A stretch of DNA of 64,000 nt from Megaustenia siamemsis (GCA_032433765.1 JAVIAB010000160.1:38404223-38468222); one strand, 5' to 3'. Shown: positions 32,203-42,455, counted from the stretch's first letter. Numbers and translations are program-made. Notes: generated from the letters alone by a model not told the origin.

Positions 32203-32345
32203 GTTTAGTGATATAGCGTCTTCCTCTGGAAAAGAAGGCCTCGGTTCGAATCCTTAACAACGTTGTGGGAGTTTTTTTTTTCAATTAGAATCGGTGTTTC
32301 TTCATGGTTTTACCCTTCACTTTTCTCTGGGTAGTGGGATACTAT
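32203..32345 (+). mobile_element. SINE-4, putative, second copy
   Basis: Box A-like GGTGGTTTAGTGATATAG, box B GGTTCGAATCC, then ATGGTTTTACCCTTCAC and GGGTAGTGGGAT, parallel to the copy at 28,165. Confidence 0.5.
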
Positions 32346-32400
32346 CTATCTATCTATTGTCCTTTCGAGCTGAAGACGGCACATAGGGCAGAGCCACAAT
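32346..32400 (-). mobile_element. LINE 3' tail with (ATAG)n
   Basis: CTATCTATCTATTG then CCTTTCGAGCTGAAGACGGC and CATAGGGC. The same block occurs at 51,489-51,560, where the minus strand leads into RTE-type coding sequence, so this is likely the terminal piece of that LINE family. Confidence 0.55.
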
Positions 32401-32689
32401 CTTAAAAACAGAAACCTAGCGTGCCAAAATGGCACATATTGCCGAGATCACTGCTCTAAAATCTATGGCGCTGTTTCCATAACAATACTTTTTACAATGA
32501 CTGCTTGTCAAGCCATCGATCAACCTCATTAGTCGCCTCTTACGACATGCCTGGAAGGTCACAGTGTCACTATTCTTTACCTCCCTCATAATGAGTCCCC
32601 GGTAACACACGGGATAGTGAGATACTAGCACTCGGCGAAAAACAGGAGGTCCCGTGTGCACTTCCATACGTTAAAGAATTCTTCGTAAT
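32401..32689. other. Unclassified
   Basis: Contains TCGCCTCTTACGACATGCCT and a GGTAACACACGGGAT block. Looks like repeat body but has no second copy in this window. Confidence 0.35.
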
Positions 32690-32852
32690 TAACAGTCGAA
32701 AAGAGTAGGCCAAAATGGCCGTTTTACTAGAAAAATTAATAAACAAAATGTATCCATGCTGAAGACGGATGTTCCGGGTCAAAAAGCACAAATATCGCGG
32801 TTTTGCCGTAAAGAGGCGACCCAACGAAAGCATCACTCCCACCTTACGGGTG
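32690..32852 (+). repeat. Dispersed repeat R1, copy 2
   Basis: Same blocks and order as 28,938-29,103. Confidence 0.65.
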
Positions 32853-32874
32853 AACGCTAAGAAGATGAAGAAGT

Positions 32875-33290
32875 GTTGATTGAGGTATTTGAGGGTCATC
32901 ATCATTGCACTCCGGACATGCCCATAGGTGCTCAGATCCCATCCTCAGCAAGTCCCGCAGTGTCCAGCGACTGACGACTCCAGTTCTATGTTGGTTGATA
33001 AGTCTTCTTACACGCCCACTAAGTTTCTCGTTTCTGGCTATGTCCATCTTAACTCCCATCTCTATCATCTGAGGGAATGACGTGGATTTGTGGTTGTCGA
33101 AGTAGTTCTTCCCACATCTCGGAGGGCACTGATGATGTCCGCGCGATCCATTGGTTGACAGTCTTCATCGACAGTACAGTTGGCCAACCTATTCGCTCTT
33201 TTATTTCCCCGTATTACCGCACTTCCAGGGACGTAGACAATGGTGACTCTACGTATTACAGATGGTCCATTAAGAGTCGACAAAGATTGG
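32875..33290 (-). mobile_element. Retroelement fragment encoding end of an RNase H domain
   Basis: Minus-strand frame 33,065-33,283 reads RRVTIVYVPGSAVIRGNKRANRLA, matching the last RNase H motif (VPGHxGIxGNxxAD). Frame 32,844-33,068 overlaps it and continues the tail (RRLINQHRTGVVSRWTL, EHLWACPEC), so a frameshift separates them. The usual catalytic aspartate after GNxxA is N here and the H of PGH is S, so the enzyme would be inactive. Matching scrap at 2,745-2,862. Parent element not identified. Confidence 0.7.
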
Positions 33291-33394
33291 TTCTTCTACA
33301 TTGCAAACCCGTTATCTGAATACTAAATTAATCGCACATGCCAAGAATATTTGTAATAATATGAGAAAAATGTTATATAAACGAGTCACTATCA

Positions 33395-33680
33395 TTTGAA
33401 ATTAGAAAAAAGATGGCTACATCGAACCGGTGCTGCTTTATGGTTACGAATTGTGGACAGTTAACAAATAGATACAACGCCGAATAGAATCAGCTGGATT
33501 TTTAATTTTGTTTATTTTTAGAAGATTGCTAAAGATTCCGTGGACAGCAAGAATATCCAATAAGGAGGTACTGAACAAAGGCTTGTGAAGAGGTAAGATT
33601 GTAAAGGAAATTAGGAAAAGGCAGTCGAGATTTGTGGGGCATGTGTTGGAGAAGAGGTTGGTAGGAACACTCAATAACAA
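33395..33680 (+). mobile_element. RTE-like LINE fragment, separate family
   Basis: Forward reading with stops: YIEPVLLYGYELWTVNK, RRLLKIPWTARISNKEVL, KEIRKRQSRFVGHVLEKRL. Clearly an RTE ORF end, nearest to RTE-a/b but diverged. No trinucleotide tail; it stops near 33,680. Confidence 0.72.
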
Positions 33681-33925
33681 CCGAAAATACACAAGGACAC
33701 ACTCACAAGAAATAAAATATTTGTTGAACTTAGGTCAATGTTTAGCTTTTCTTCAAAACTACTTACAAGGGGCGTAAAATTATATCACTTCTAGAAGTAC
33801 AGAAATGTTTCATTTTCATTTTGAAGTGTGTAATTAATTCCCCCTGTCAATGTAACTAAATATTTCGAACATTAAAATTGGAAATACTGCACGTCGTTTT
33901 TTTTATTTTTTATTTTTATAAAGGT
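33681..33925. other. No recognised feature
   Basis: AT-rich DNA leading into a minisatellite. Confidence 0.4.
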
Positions 33926-33929
33926 AAGA

Positions 33930-34462
33930 AAGAAAGAACGAAAAACAGAAAGACAGAAAGAAAGAATGAAAAACAGAAAGACAGAAAGAAAGAATGAAAA
34001 ACAGAAAGACAGAAAGAAAGAACGAAAAACAGAAAGACAGAAAGAAAGAATGAAAAACAGAAAGACAGAAAGAAAGGATGAAAAACAGAAAGACAGAAAG
34101 AAAGAATGAAAAACAGAAAGACAGAAAGAAAGAATGAAAAACAGAAAGACAGAAAGAAAGAATGAAAAACAGAAAGACAGAAAGAAAGAATGAAAAACAG
34201 AAAGACAGAAAGAAAGAATGAAAAACAGAAAGACAGAAAGAAAGAACGAAAAACAGAAAGACAGAAAGAAAGAATGAAAAACAGAAAGAAAGAAAGAAAA
34301 ACAGAAAGACAGAAAGAAAGAACGAAAACAGAAAGACAGAAAGAAAGAATGAAAAACAGAAAGACAGAAAGAAAGAATGAAAAACAGAAAGACAGAAAGA
34401 AAGAATGAAAAACAGAAAGACAGAAAGAAAGAAAGAATGAAAGAAAGAAAGAAAGAAAGATA
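33930..34462. repeat. 28-bp minisatellite, about 19 copies
   Basis: Unit joins GAAAAACAGAAAGACAGAAA and GAAAGAAT/GAAAGAAC; the last ~30 bases decay to plain GAAA. Confidence 0.95.
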
Positions 34463-34872
34463 TTTATTTAAATATTCATTTTTGACAGTTGACTTATTTT
34501 GTTACAATTTTGTTTTTCATGAATTCTAAAGCATGTAAACTTTTTATGTTTGCAAATATTGAAATCAAAGCGTATTCGCTGTCTAAGAATCCTCCTGGTT
34601 TGAGTCACCTAAATGTGTTTAGATAGAATATCATATTTTATGTATGTTTTTATTAATTAGAACAGATGACGCAATTAAAACAAAGAAATTAAAACAGAAA
34701 TGATTACATTGACTCGTGTGCTTCTTTTACATCCATAGTTTATACACATTTGCTGTAAATAAGACTTTGATTACTTGAAAGTCAACTTGCTTTCTTATCA
34801 TTAAGTATTTTATCTTATACATTTATTTGTATTAAATTATTTTGTATAATATATTATTATTCCACATTATTA
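34463..34872. other. No gene seen
   Basis: AT-rich DNA without a recognised motif. Confidence 0.4.
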
Positions 34873-35148
34873 TAGAAAAAGAGGTCTTAAATGTTATGTA
34901 GAACCAGTCTTAACATATGGATGTGAATCATGGACAATAGAACAATAGACAAGAAAATCACTGGAGGCTGTAGAAATGTGGTTTACATAAGAATGTTGAG
35001 AATACCAAGGACAGCTAAGAAGAGTAGTGAAAACGTTCTGAAAGAGGTCAAAGCAAGAAGAGAGCTAATTTTCAATATTAGGAAGAAACAATCATCATTT
35101 TTTGGTCATGTTATTTGAAGGGAACAGCTGGAATATATTGTAACAACT
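34873..35148 (+). mobile_element. RTE-a LINE, internal fragment lacking the 3' end
   Basis: RKRGLKCYVEPVLTYGCESW, RMLRIPRTAKKSSENVLKEV and KQSSFFGHVI, ending at the EYIVTT segment. The terminal motif and tail are absent, so this copy lost its 3' end after insertion. Confidence 0.82.
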
Positions 35149-35590
35149 GAAATGTTCACTAACATAAACTGAGCTAGAGACGTTCACTTTTCTGCGTTAA
35201 AATCGTCATAAATAATGATGACGTTTCTCTCAAGATTGGTAAATCCGATCAGACACTGCAACCTTTGGGATGCGCCTTTCGCATTATACTCACAAATATT
35301 AACTAAAACAAATATTAACTAAAACAAATATTAACTAAAACAAATATCTTTTTGGGGTGAATCCTAATGGCCTGAAATTGTATCACGTCACCTAGACGTG
35401 CCCATCTCTGAGGCTACAATAATGGTCCGCACGGGGACTGTCAGCCCATGATGTCGCCTGTCGCAAAAAAAATATTAATAATTAATACAGTTTACGAAAA
35501 GAATCGCCAATTTACAACAACATTTTGTCGTTTCTTTTGTTTTTTGTTTTTGTTTTCTTTTGACCAGGGAATTTTTCTCGGTCGTCGGCG
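35149..35590. other. No gene; small 16-bp repeat at 35,283-35,347
   Basis: Four copies of ACAAATATTAACTAAA lie in otherwise unremarkable DNA. Confidence 0.6.
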
Positions 35591-35599
35591 ACATCAAAG

Positions 35600-35945
35600 A
35601 ACTCTTTGTGACGCGAGAAATCAGTGACTAACGCTTCGAGATAGCCGAACATACTGATATACATCAAACATCTCTTTGTGACGCGAGAAATCAGTGACTA
35701 ACGCTTCGAGATAGCCGAACATACTGATATACATCAAACATCTCTTTGTGACGCGAGAAATTAGTGACTAACGCTTCGAGATAGCCGAACATACTGATAT
35801 ACATCAAACATCTCTTTGTGACGCGAGAAATCAGTGACTAACGCTTCGAGATAGCCGAACATACTGATATACATCAAACATCTCTTTGTGACGCGAGAAA
35901 TTAGTGACTAACGCTTCGAGGTAGACGAACATACTGACATACTGA
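35600..35945. repeat. 70-bp tandem repeat, about 5 copies
   Basis: Unit contains CTCTTTGTGACGCGAGAAAT, AGTGACTAACGCTTCGAG and GAACATACTGATATACATC; copies nearly identical. GC content is higher than in neighbouring arrays. Confidence 0.95.
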
Positions 35946-36071
35946 ATACACATGTTATTGTCAAGATGGCTCGCCTGTTAGCTCATAGTAGTAGATGGTA
36001 CTTCTTTCGACTGTAGAACTCACGGCTTTGTGGGTGAATCGATGAAACTAAGTCTACAGGTAGTACATTAC

Positions 36072-36800
36072 CTGGAAGGATAGAATCTAAGGCAGTCGAT
36101 GAGGAGGGTGTGTCTTACCTGGAAGGATGGAATTTAAGACAATTGATGGGGACAGAGATGGGATTTCTCAGAAGAATGTTGAAAGTTCCCTGGACAGATA
36201 CAAAGACCAATGAGGAAGTTCTCAAAGAGGCAAACATAAAAAGGGAGCTCTTAAAAAACATCAGAAAGAAGCAATCAACATTTTTAGGGCACATCATGAG
36301 AAGAGGAAAGTTGGAATACTTGGTTACAACTGGCAAAATAAAAGGAAAGAGAGATCGCGGACGACAAAGAGAGAAAATACTGGATAGCTTGGTGTCATGG
36401 CATGGAAAACAATCAACAACAGAACTGATACGAGGCACTGTAGATAGAAGATTGTGAAAGGACATGATCACCTACGCCAACCGGTATGGCACATGATGAT
36501 GATGATGATGATCGGGGCAGGTGTGTCCTACCTGGAAGGATGGAATTTAAGACAGTCGATGGGGGCAGGTGTGTCCTACCTGGAAGGATGGACTTAAGGC
36601 AGTCGATGGGGCAGGTGTGTCCTACCTGGAAGGATGGATCCTTAAGCAATCGATGGGGAGGGTGTGTCCAGCCTGAAAGGATGGACCCTAAGGCAGTCTA
36701 TGGGAAAGGTGTGTCCTACCTGGACGCACGGACCCTAAGGCAGTCGATGGGGCAGGTGTGTACTACTTGGAAGGGTGATACCTAAGACGGTCGATTTCAG
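36072..36800. repeat. ~48-bp minisatellite split by an RTE-b
   Basis: Unit contains CCTACCTGGAAGGATGGA, TTAAG-CAGTCGATGGGG and AGGTGTGT. Two units lie before 36,150 and about six after 36,514; the RTE-b between them is an insertion. Confidence 0.9.
36151..36513 (+). mobile_element. RTE-b LINE, 5'-truncated, inserted in minisatellite
   Basis: An open forward frame reads MGFLRRMLKVPWTDTKTNEE, ELLKNIRKKQSTFLGHIMRR, KLEYLVTTGKIKGKRDRGRQ, ILDSLVSWHGKQSTTELI, then the terminal CACCTACGCCAACCGG and (GAT)n. The sequence before and after is the same minisatellite. Confidence 0.92.
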
Positions 36801-36969
36801 GGTGTGTCATACCCATCTTCTGGCATCCCCTATAAATCGGCTTCAGTGTCAAATGTAAGGGCTTTGTCCCTCCTCAAAAATTCTTGGAGGATGAGTCGAA
36901 TAAGGGTTAGTGCACTTTCTCAATGTTACTACCTTTCATAACCCTGTGATCTAGTTTATCAGTTATTTT
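36801..36969. other. No recognised feature
   Basis: Short unique stretch. Confidence 0.4.
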
Positions 36970-37225
36970 AGAAAATCGGTCCTGTCGTTTCAATTCAGTC
37001 CATTTGGAGACTGACCCAGCTCAGGAACACTGGGAAGTGACCATTTTTTTATTTTTCCTCTCTTTAGTATCCAGCATATTATCGCCATGTAGTTAGATTT
37101 GTTAATTTATCGTTATATATAATTTTTGTGTTTGTTGTTCGTCCAGATGAAGGCCTACTTGGCCGAAACGTCGACTCTTGTTTCGTCCATTACCACGTAA
37201 AGCTGTCACCATACCACTTTTTTTT
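36970..37225 (+). mobile_element. Hammerhead-like, Penelope-associated repeat, uninterrupted copy
   Basis: Contains TTTGGAGACTGACC, GTATCCAGCATATTATCGCC, then GTCCAGATGAAGGCC, loop TACTT, GGCCGAAACGTCGAC. The core differs from hammerhead consensus CUGANGA at one base (A for U); stem II GGCC/GGCC and GAAA are intact, followed by ACGUC as in minimal type-I ribozymes of Penelope-like elements. It also serves as the empty-site reference for the copy split by RTE-d. Confidence 0.6.
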
Positions 37226-37394
37226 TCTTCCTTTTTTTTAAGTATCGCTTTTTTAGAAACACATTGACTGTAGGATCCGAATCAAGCAATCAATGGTCAA
37301 ATGATAGCAGTTCTAAGTCTCTCTTTCACCCTTGTAGCATGTACTATGTTTCCCATTATTTTCTTCTATATCAATGTCATGTACTTAAACAAAC

Positions 37395-37673
37395 GATGAA
37401 GTTTTTTAAAAAAATAAAAATAAAAAGAGAGCTACTAAATACAATTAAGACAAGACAAATGACATTTTTTTGGGAGCACGTTAAAAGACACAACAGCCTA
37501 CTAAAAGTAATATTGGAAAGGAAAATACAAGGTAAAAGAGGCAGACTAATACTAACATGGACGAGTAACATCAAAGATGGACAAGTCAATCTATGACAAC
37601 CTGCACCATCAAAGCAAGAAACAGAGTGGAATGGCTATCCATGGTAGCCATCCTTCGTTGCGGAGACGGCACT

Positions 37674-37726
<53 letters not shown>
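37395..37726 (+). mobile_element. RTE-d LINE, 3' end with long (GAT)n tail
   Basis: KIKRELLNTIKTRQMTFFW, HVKRHNSLLKVILERKIQGK, then the terminal CGGAGACGGCACTTGATGAT and about 17 GAT units to 37,726. Indels disrupt the frame. Confidence 0.88.
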
Positions 37727-37744
37727 TAGTTAACATTCAAAATA

Positions 37745-37777
37745 CATTCTCTCTCTCCCCATCTCTCTTTCTTTCTC

Positions 37778-37810
<33 letters not shown>

Positions 37811-37828
37811 TTCTTTCTCGTTCCTCTT
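37745..37828. repeat. (CT)n low-complexity tract
   Basis: CTCTCT with TTTC interruptions, directly following the RTE-d tail. Confidence 0.9.
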
Positions 37829-38147
37829 TTCTCTTTAAAAATGTTACAATAGTAATATTCTATTCACTAAGCACTGAGATCAGTGCAAAGAGGAAATGCG
37901 CAGTGCATGCATTATAAGTGTTGCATTAGTGATAATGGAAAATGATGAAAAGTCGGAGAGGAGGTGAAATACAATTAGTCAGAGAGAGCGTGGGAATGAA
38001 ATATGAATGAGGATGTGGGAGTGGTGCTCTTAGAGCGGTAGCGGAGACAACAGAGCACGCACAATCATTGTTCGATATTCAAAACCGTAAATTTATCTTT
38101 TCTTTCTATCTCCCTCCAACCCTTTTTTCTCTATTCATATCCTTACT
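37829..38147. other. No gene seen
   Basis: Mixed-composition DNA with no motif. Confidence 0.4.
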
Positions 38148-38220
38148 TCTTTTGATGTTTGTTGCATTGATTCTTTTAGTGGGAAATGCTTGAAGAATCA
38201 ATGCAACAAACATCAAAAGA
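38148..38220. repeat. Perfect 28-bp inverted repeat (hairpin)
   Basis: Arms 38,148-38,175 and 38,193-38,220 are exact reverse complements around a 17-base loop. The right arm is the first coding stretch of the RTE-a copy; the left arm is its inverted copy. That fits a short 5' inversion during LINE integration; a small-RNA hairpin is less likely. Confidence 0.9.
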
Positions 38221-38805
38221 GTTCATACCACCAGTGAGGACAAATTCAAGAAAGAAATGGATGACAGGATGAAGAATTAATAGGAAGAAAAACGCAATCA
38301 AAAACTGGATGTTTAAGATCTAAGAAAGGAGAACTGTTGATTGAACAATAAAGCATTAGGGAACGATGGACATAATACATTAAAGATCTTTATAATGATG
38401 AACGAACGGAAGTAAATATTAAGGATAATGGAGAAGGACCAGAAATACTCAGAGAAGAAGTGGAAGACGCCTTGCGCAATATGAAAGCAGGCAAAGCTCA
38501 TGCACCAGATAATATAACTAAAGAAGAGATTGAAGCCATGGGTGATTTTGGAATAGAAATAATAACAAAAATATTGAATGATATCCACAACAGTGGATAT
38601 ATACCAGACGACCTGCTCAAATTATTATTCATAGCCCTTCCAGAGAAATCGGGTGCGATTGAATGCAATGATCATTGCACAATAAGCCTCTTGAGTCACA
38701 TGACTAAGATATTATGAAGAATCATCATGCGAAGAGTGCGAAACAAAATCAGTCCAGAAATTAGCGATGAACAGTGTGGTTTTGTTAGAGATAAAGGAAC
38801 GAGCA

Positions 38806-38868
<63 letters not shown>

Positions 38869-40006
38869 CATAATCTTTAGTAGAAAGAGCCATAGAGGTG
38901 AAAACAGATCTATACCTATGTTTCATAGATTACACCAAAGCATTTGACAAAGTAAAGCACCAAGAAATAATCACAATTTTAGAAAGCATAAACGTAGACA
39001 GCAAAGATCTAAGAATAATAAAGAACATGTACTGGCATCAAACAGCGGCCATAAGAACTGGAAACCAATTGGGAATGTTTCAACAAATAAAACAGGGTGT
39101 TAGACAAGGTTGTGTGCTGTCACCAGATTTGTTTAATATTTATAGTGAGATTATTTTAAGATCCATAAGGGCATGCCTGGAATAACAATTGGAGGTCACA
39201 ATATAAATAATCTAAGGTATGCTGATGATACAGTCTTAATCGCTAAGAGTGAAAATGAGTTACAAGGAATGTTGGACATTATAGTGAAAGAAAGCAAAAA
39301 TAAAGTACTCAGCCTTAATAGCAAAAAGATAGAAGTAATGGTAACAACAAAGAAAAAGACATCACCTCAGTGCAAAATAAAGACAAGTGGAACAATATTA
39401 AAACAGGTAAATGAATTTAAATATTTGGGAACTTTGTTAACCTCAGACGGAAGATGTACAAAAGAGGTGAGATGCAGAATGGCCTAGGCAAAAGCAGCTT
39501 TACAAAAAATGAGGAAGATAATATGCAATCAATTTTTGACAATAGAAACAAGAAAAAGAGTTCTTAAATGTTATGTAGAGCCAGTCTTAACATATGGATA
39601 TGAATCATGGGCAATAGGACAACAGACAAGAAAATCACTGGAGTCTGTAGAAATGTGGTTTTACAGATGAATGTTGAGAATACCATGGACAGCTAAGAAG
39701 AGTACTGAAAACGTTTTGAAAGTGGTCAAAGCAATACGAGACCTAATTACCAATATTAGGAAGAAACAATCATCATTTTTTGGCCATGTAGTGAGAAGAG
39801 AACAACTGGACTATATTGTAACAACTGGAAAAATTGAAGGACGAAGAGATAGAGGAAAGCAAAGAGAAAAAATAACAGACAGCTTAAGAGAATGGCTTGG
39901 CAGAAGGTCAACAACAGAAAAGATAAATAACTGTTGAGCTCGAAAGTTGTGGAGTGACATGATCACCTACCCCAGTAGGCCCGGTACTTGATGATGATGA
40001 TGATGA
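38193..40006 (+). mobile_element. RTE-a LINE, longest copy, pre-RT linker to 3' tail
   Basis: About 1.8 kb covering the post-endonuclease linker and whole RT. Pieces: EALRNMKAGKAHAPDNITKE (near 38,465), IALPEKSGAIECNDH, then after an (AT)n insertion CFIDYTKAFDKVKHQEI (catalytic D), RQGCVLSPDLFNIYSE, LRYADDTVLIAKSENELQ (YADD at 39,218-39,229), NEFKYLGTLLTSDGRC, CYVEPVLTYGYESW, RIPWTAKKSTENVL, QSSFFGHVVRREQLDYIVTT, GRRDRGKQREKITDSL. Stops at about 38,717, 39,484 and 39,670, plus frameshifts, make it inactive. Ends ACTTGATGATGATG. Confidence 0.93.
38811..38866. repeat. (AT)n microsatellite within RTE-a RT
   Basis: About 28 AT units interrupt the RT domain after GFVRDKGTSNAI. Likely slippage expansion of a short ATAT run after insertion. 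Confidence 0.95.
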
Positions 40007-40540
40007 TCCTTTTACGTTTCTATTGAGATTTTTTTTTTTACTTTTAAGCTTTTTCTTCTACTCTTTTAAATTTCTATTTCCTCTTTATCGTGTTATTTTT
40101 TTCTCGCTATTTTTGTCAATATTTTATTCCTCCTCGTTGATCTTCACATATCTATCACTTTCGCTTTAGTTTTCACATTGTTTAACTCATTTGTCAACTC
40201 TACACTCCATTCTATCTATTTCACATATATACTCTATTCACTCCATCTATTTCGCCACTCTTCTATATCACGCGTCTCATTTCATTTTCCTCAATTTCTC
40301 TATTTCCTTTCTATACTTATTTATTTTACATACTTCCATATACATCTTCTCCTACGTCTATCTTCCTATTCCCCCCCCCCCCCCTTTTTCTCTCTCCCAT
40401 TACTACATCTCACAGACACTCTCAAATACAAACATTTTCTCATCTTTTTTATTTCATACTCATTCTCTCTTACACACACACACCCTCACTCTCTCTCACT
40501 CTCTCTCACTCTCTCTCCCATCTCTCAAGCAAAGCACATT
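40007..40540. repeat. Pyrimidine-rich low-complexity DNA
   Basis: T/C-rich for over 500 bases, with a C12 run at 40,373 and CTCTCTCACT repeats near 40,480-40,520. Forward 124-133 codon frames (H, S, I, L-rich) are composition artefacts. Confidence 0.85.
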
Positions 40541-40995
40541 TATAAACGAGCTCATACAATGCTAATGAGGAAAACATAAAACTGCTGTGATCTCCAATCT
40601 GTAATCTCCTCAAACATTCCTAACCTGCCCCTAAGTTCCACTAAACTCCACAACTCCCCACCTCCCTACCAAAAGTGTAGGCAGTACCTGGTGTAACTGA
40701 CTCGCTTACCAGCGAGCTGGCTTGCGTTCAATAGATAGCTAGAGATTGCGCTGTTCAGTTCTCAGTTGCCATCTTGCCGTTGTAATCGATAAACAGTGAT
40801 CGATCAATGCATCAGCAACAAAGCTGATGAGGTTGATTGATAACATTTCAAAATGATGATTCTTTCATCCAAGTATTCTCTCCGGCGTGCACTTTAGCGT
40901 CTAATTAATCTTTCACAACCATAACCTTGACATAATCAACTTCTCGAAGAACGAATGTTTCTCAACCAACTTCTTATTGAGCAATATCATCGTGT
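40541..40995. other. No gene seen
   Basis: Unique-looking DNA without frame. Confidence 0.4.
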
Positions 40996-41130
40996 CTTGT
41001 TATGGTTATGGAAGGCCCCGGTATCACTGCAAAGGAATTAAAATCCATATTTGTTCAACCGCCCGTCCCAGTGGAATCATCCGAATTACTATCTCATCTC
41101 CGAAACAAAGAAATGTACCTGTAGCAGTCT
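40996..41130 (+). repeat. Dispersed repeat R2, copy 1
   Basis: Shares TATCACTGCAAA-GAATTAAA, CAGTGGAATCATCCGAATTA and CAAACAAAGAAA-like blocks with 42,327-42,455, about 85-90 percent alike over 130 bases. Confidence 0.8.
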
Positions 41131-41610
41131 CTGCACACGCCATAAGACATAAGGCGAAACCGCACAGAAAGTGACCACAGGCATCTGTTCTCCGTCATAC
41201 GGTATCATCATTCATCGTAAACAATTGGAATATCGAAACATGATGAAAAATGATAAAACGCACAGCTCACGGGGTGCACAAAGCACTTAACTCAGTAGCT
41301 CCTGCAACAAGCTGGACTTGGAATGTGAGGAAACTACAACAAGGAACACTGTCATACATAGCCCTCAATGGTTCCTGATCTTGTCTTGTCTTGTCTTGCA
41401 ATGTAAGAAAGCCTATATTTTTTTTCTCGCAAACATTATAATATTTTTGTCAGTTGTTGTGATCAGCACTGCGCCAGTCCGATTAAAGTATTTACTTTCC
41501 CAGAAGAGAATCGTTGGTACTCATTTTAATGACGAACCATGTGGCCAGGTCATAGCGCCAAACCGGCTGACGTAGGCGATAGAGACAAATGATAAATGAA
41601 TATTTTTATG
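41131..41610. other. No gene seen
   Basis: Includes a short TCTTG repeat near 41,380 and, at 41,555-41,580, CCAAACCGGCTGACGTAGGCG, which resembles the 3' terminal motif of RTE-b on the minus strand. Confidence 0.4.
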
Positions 41611-41920
41611 AAGGGAAACTTCCGAGGCGATAGATCAGCGAATCAATTCAGGGGAAGAGGTATGTTCACAACACTCTGAAAAAAATCACAAACAATGAAC
41701 AACAGAAGAAAAAACAAAGAACAATAGATGGTCTGAATCAGAATCGAACTTATACTCTTCGGCACAGCGTCTTGCCACGAGAAACCAAACGCTAGGACAC
41801 ACGGCCAACTAGGCTATCCTGCTTCGGGCCGTCTATTGTTCTTTGTCTTTTATCTATTGTTGATTGTTTGTGATTTTTTTCCGAGTGCTGTAAACATACC
41901 TTTTTCCTTGAAATGATTCG
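41611..41920. mobile_element. SINE-5 copy with its tail inverted (palindrome)
   Basis: Minus-strand SINE-5 (AACTTCCGAGGCGAT end at the left, tRNA-like region near 41,740-41,815) is followed by an inverted copy of its tail. Imperfect arms 41,639-41,731 and 41,829-41,920 pair around a 97-base tRNA-like loop. Same family as the units of the array at 54,025-57,294. Confidence 0.8.
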
Positions 41921-41939
41921 TGGCATAGACGTTCACGTA

Positions 41940-42196
41940 CTTTCGTAATGCATCTTATCTATTCTGTTTTTGACTGTTTACTGTACACGACACCAAAGTA
42001 TCTGGTATCTTTCCTCTTTGTCGTCGGCTGTCTTTCTTTCCCTGTATTTTGCCGGTTGTAAGAAGATATTCCAATTTTTTTCTTCACATTATGTGTCCAA
42101 AAAAAACAAAAACATGCTGAATGTTTCCTTCTAGTGTTTTTAGGAGCTCTCCGTTTGTGTTGGCTTCGTTGAGAATTTCCTCGTTCATCTCTTGTC
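41940..42196 (-). mobile_element. RTE-b LINE, 3' region without tail
   Basis: Complement of the TGKRKTADDKEERYQ-like region and the ELLKNTRRKHSACF segment, up to EILNEANTNGEL. Diverged and lacking the terminal motif. Confidence 0.75.
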
Positions 42197-42326
42197 ACAT
42201 TTTAAAATTAAACCAGGACAGACTTGAACATTAGAGAAGCAAACAAATGACTTCGTCACCTCGTGCTCACCGAAGTAGCCCTCATTCAAAATGCTTTTTA
42301 CAAATATACTTTTTTGCCGAACTGGT

Positions 42327-42455
42327 ATTGGTTATTGGTTATGTAAGGCCTCGGTATCACTGCAAACGAATTAAAATCCATAATTGCTCAATCGCCTGTG
42401 CCAGTGGAATCATCCGAATTACTAACTCATCTCCCAAACAAAGAAAGGTAACTGC
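42327..42455 (+). repeat. Dispersed repeat R2, copy 2
   Basis: Second copy of the ~130-bp element at 40,996, same orientation, 1.33 kb downstream. Confidence 0.8.

Noticed and set aside
38148..38220. MicroRNA precursor
   Set aside because: Perfect 28-bp arms with no bulges, and the right arm is LINE coding sequence; LINE 5' inversion explains it better.
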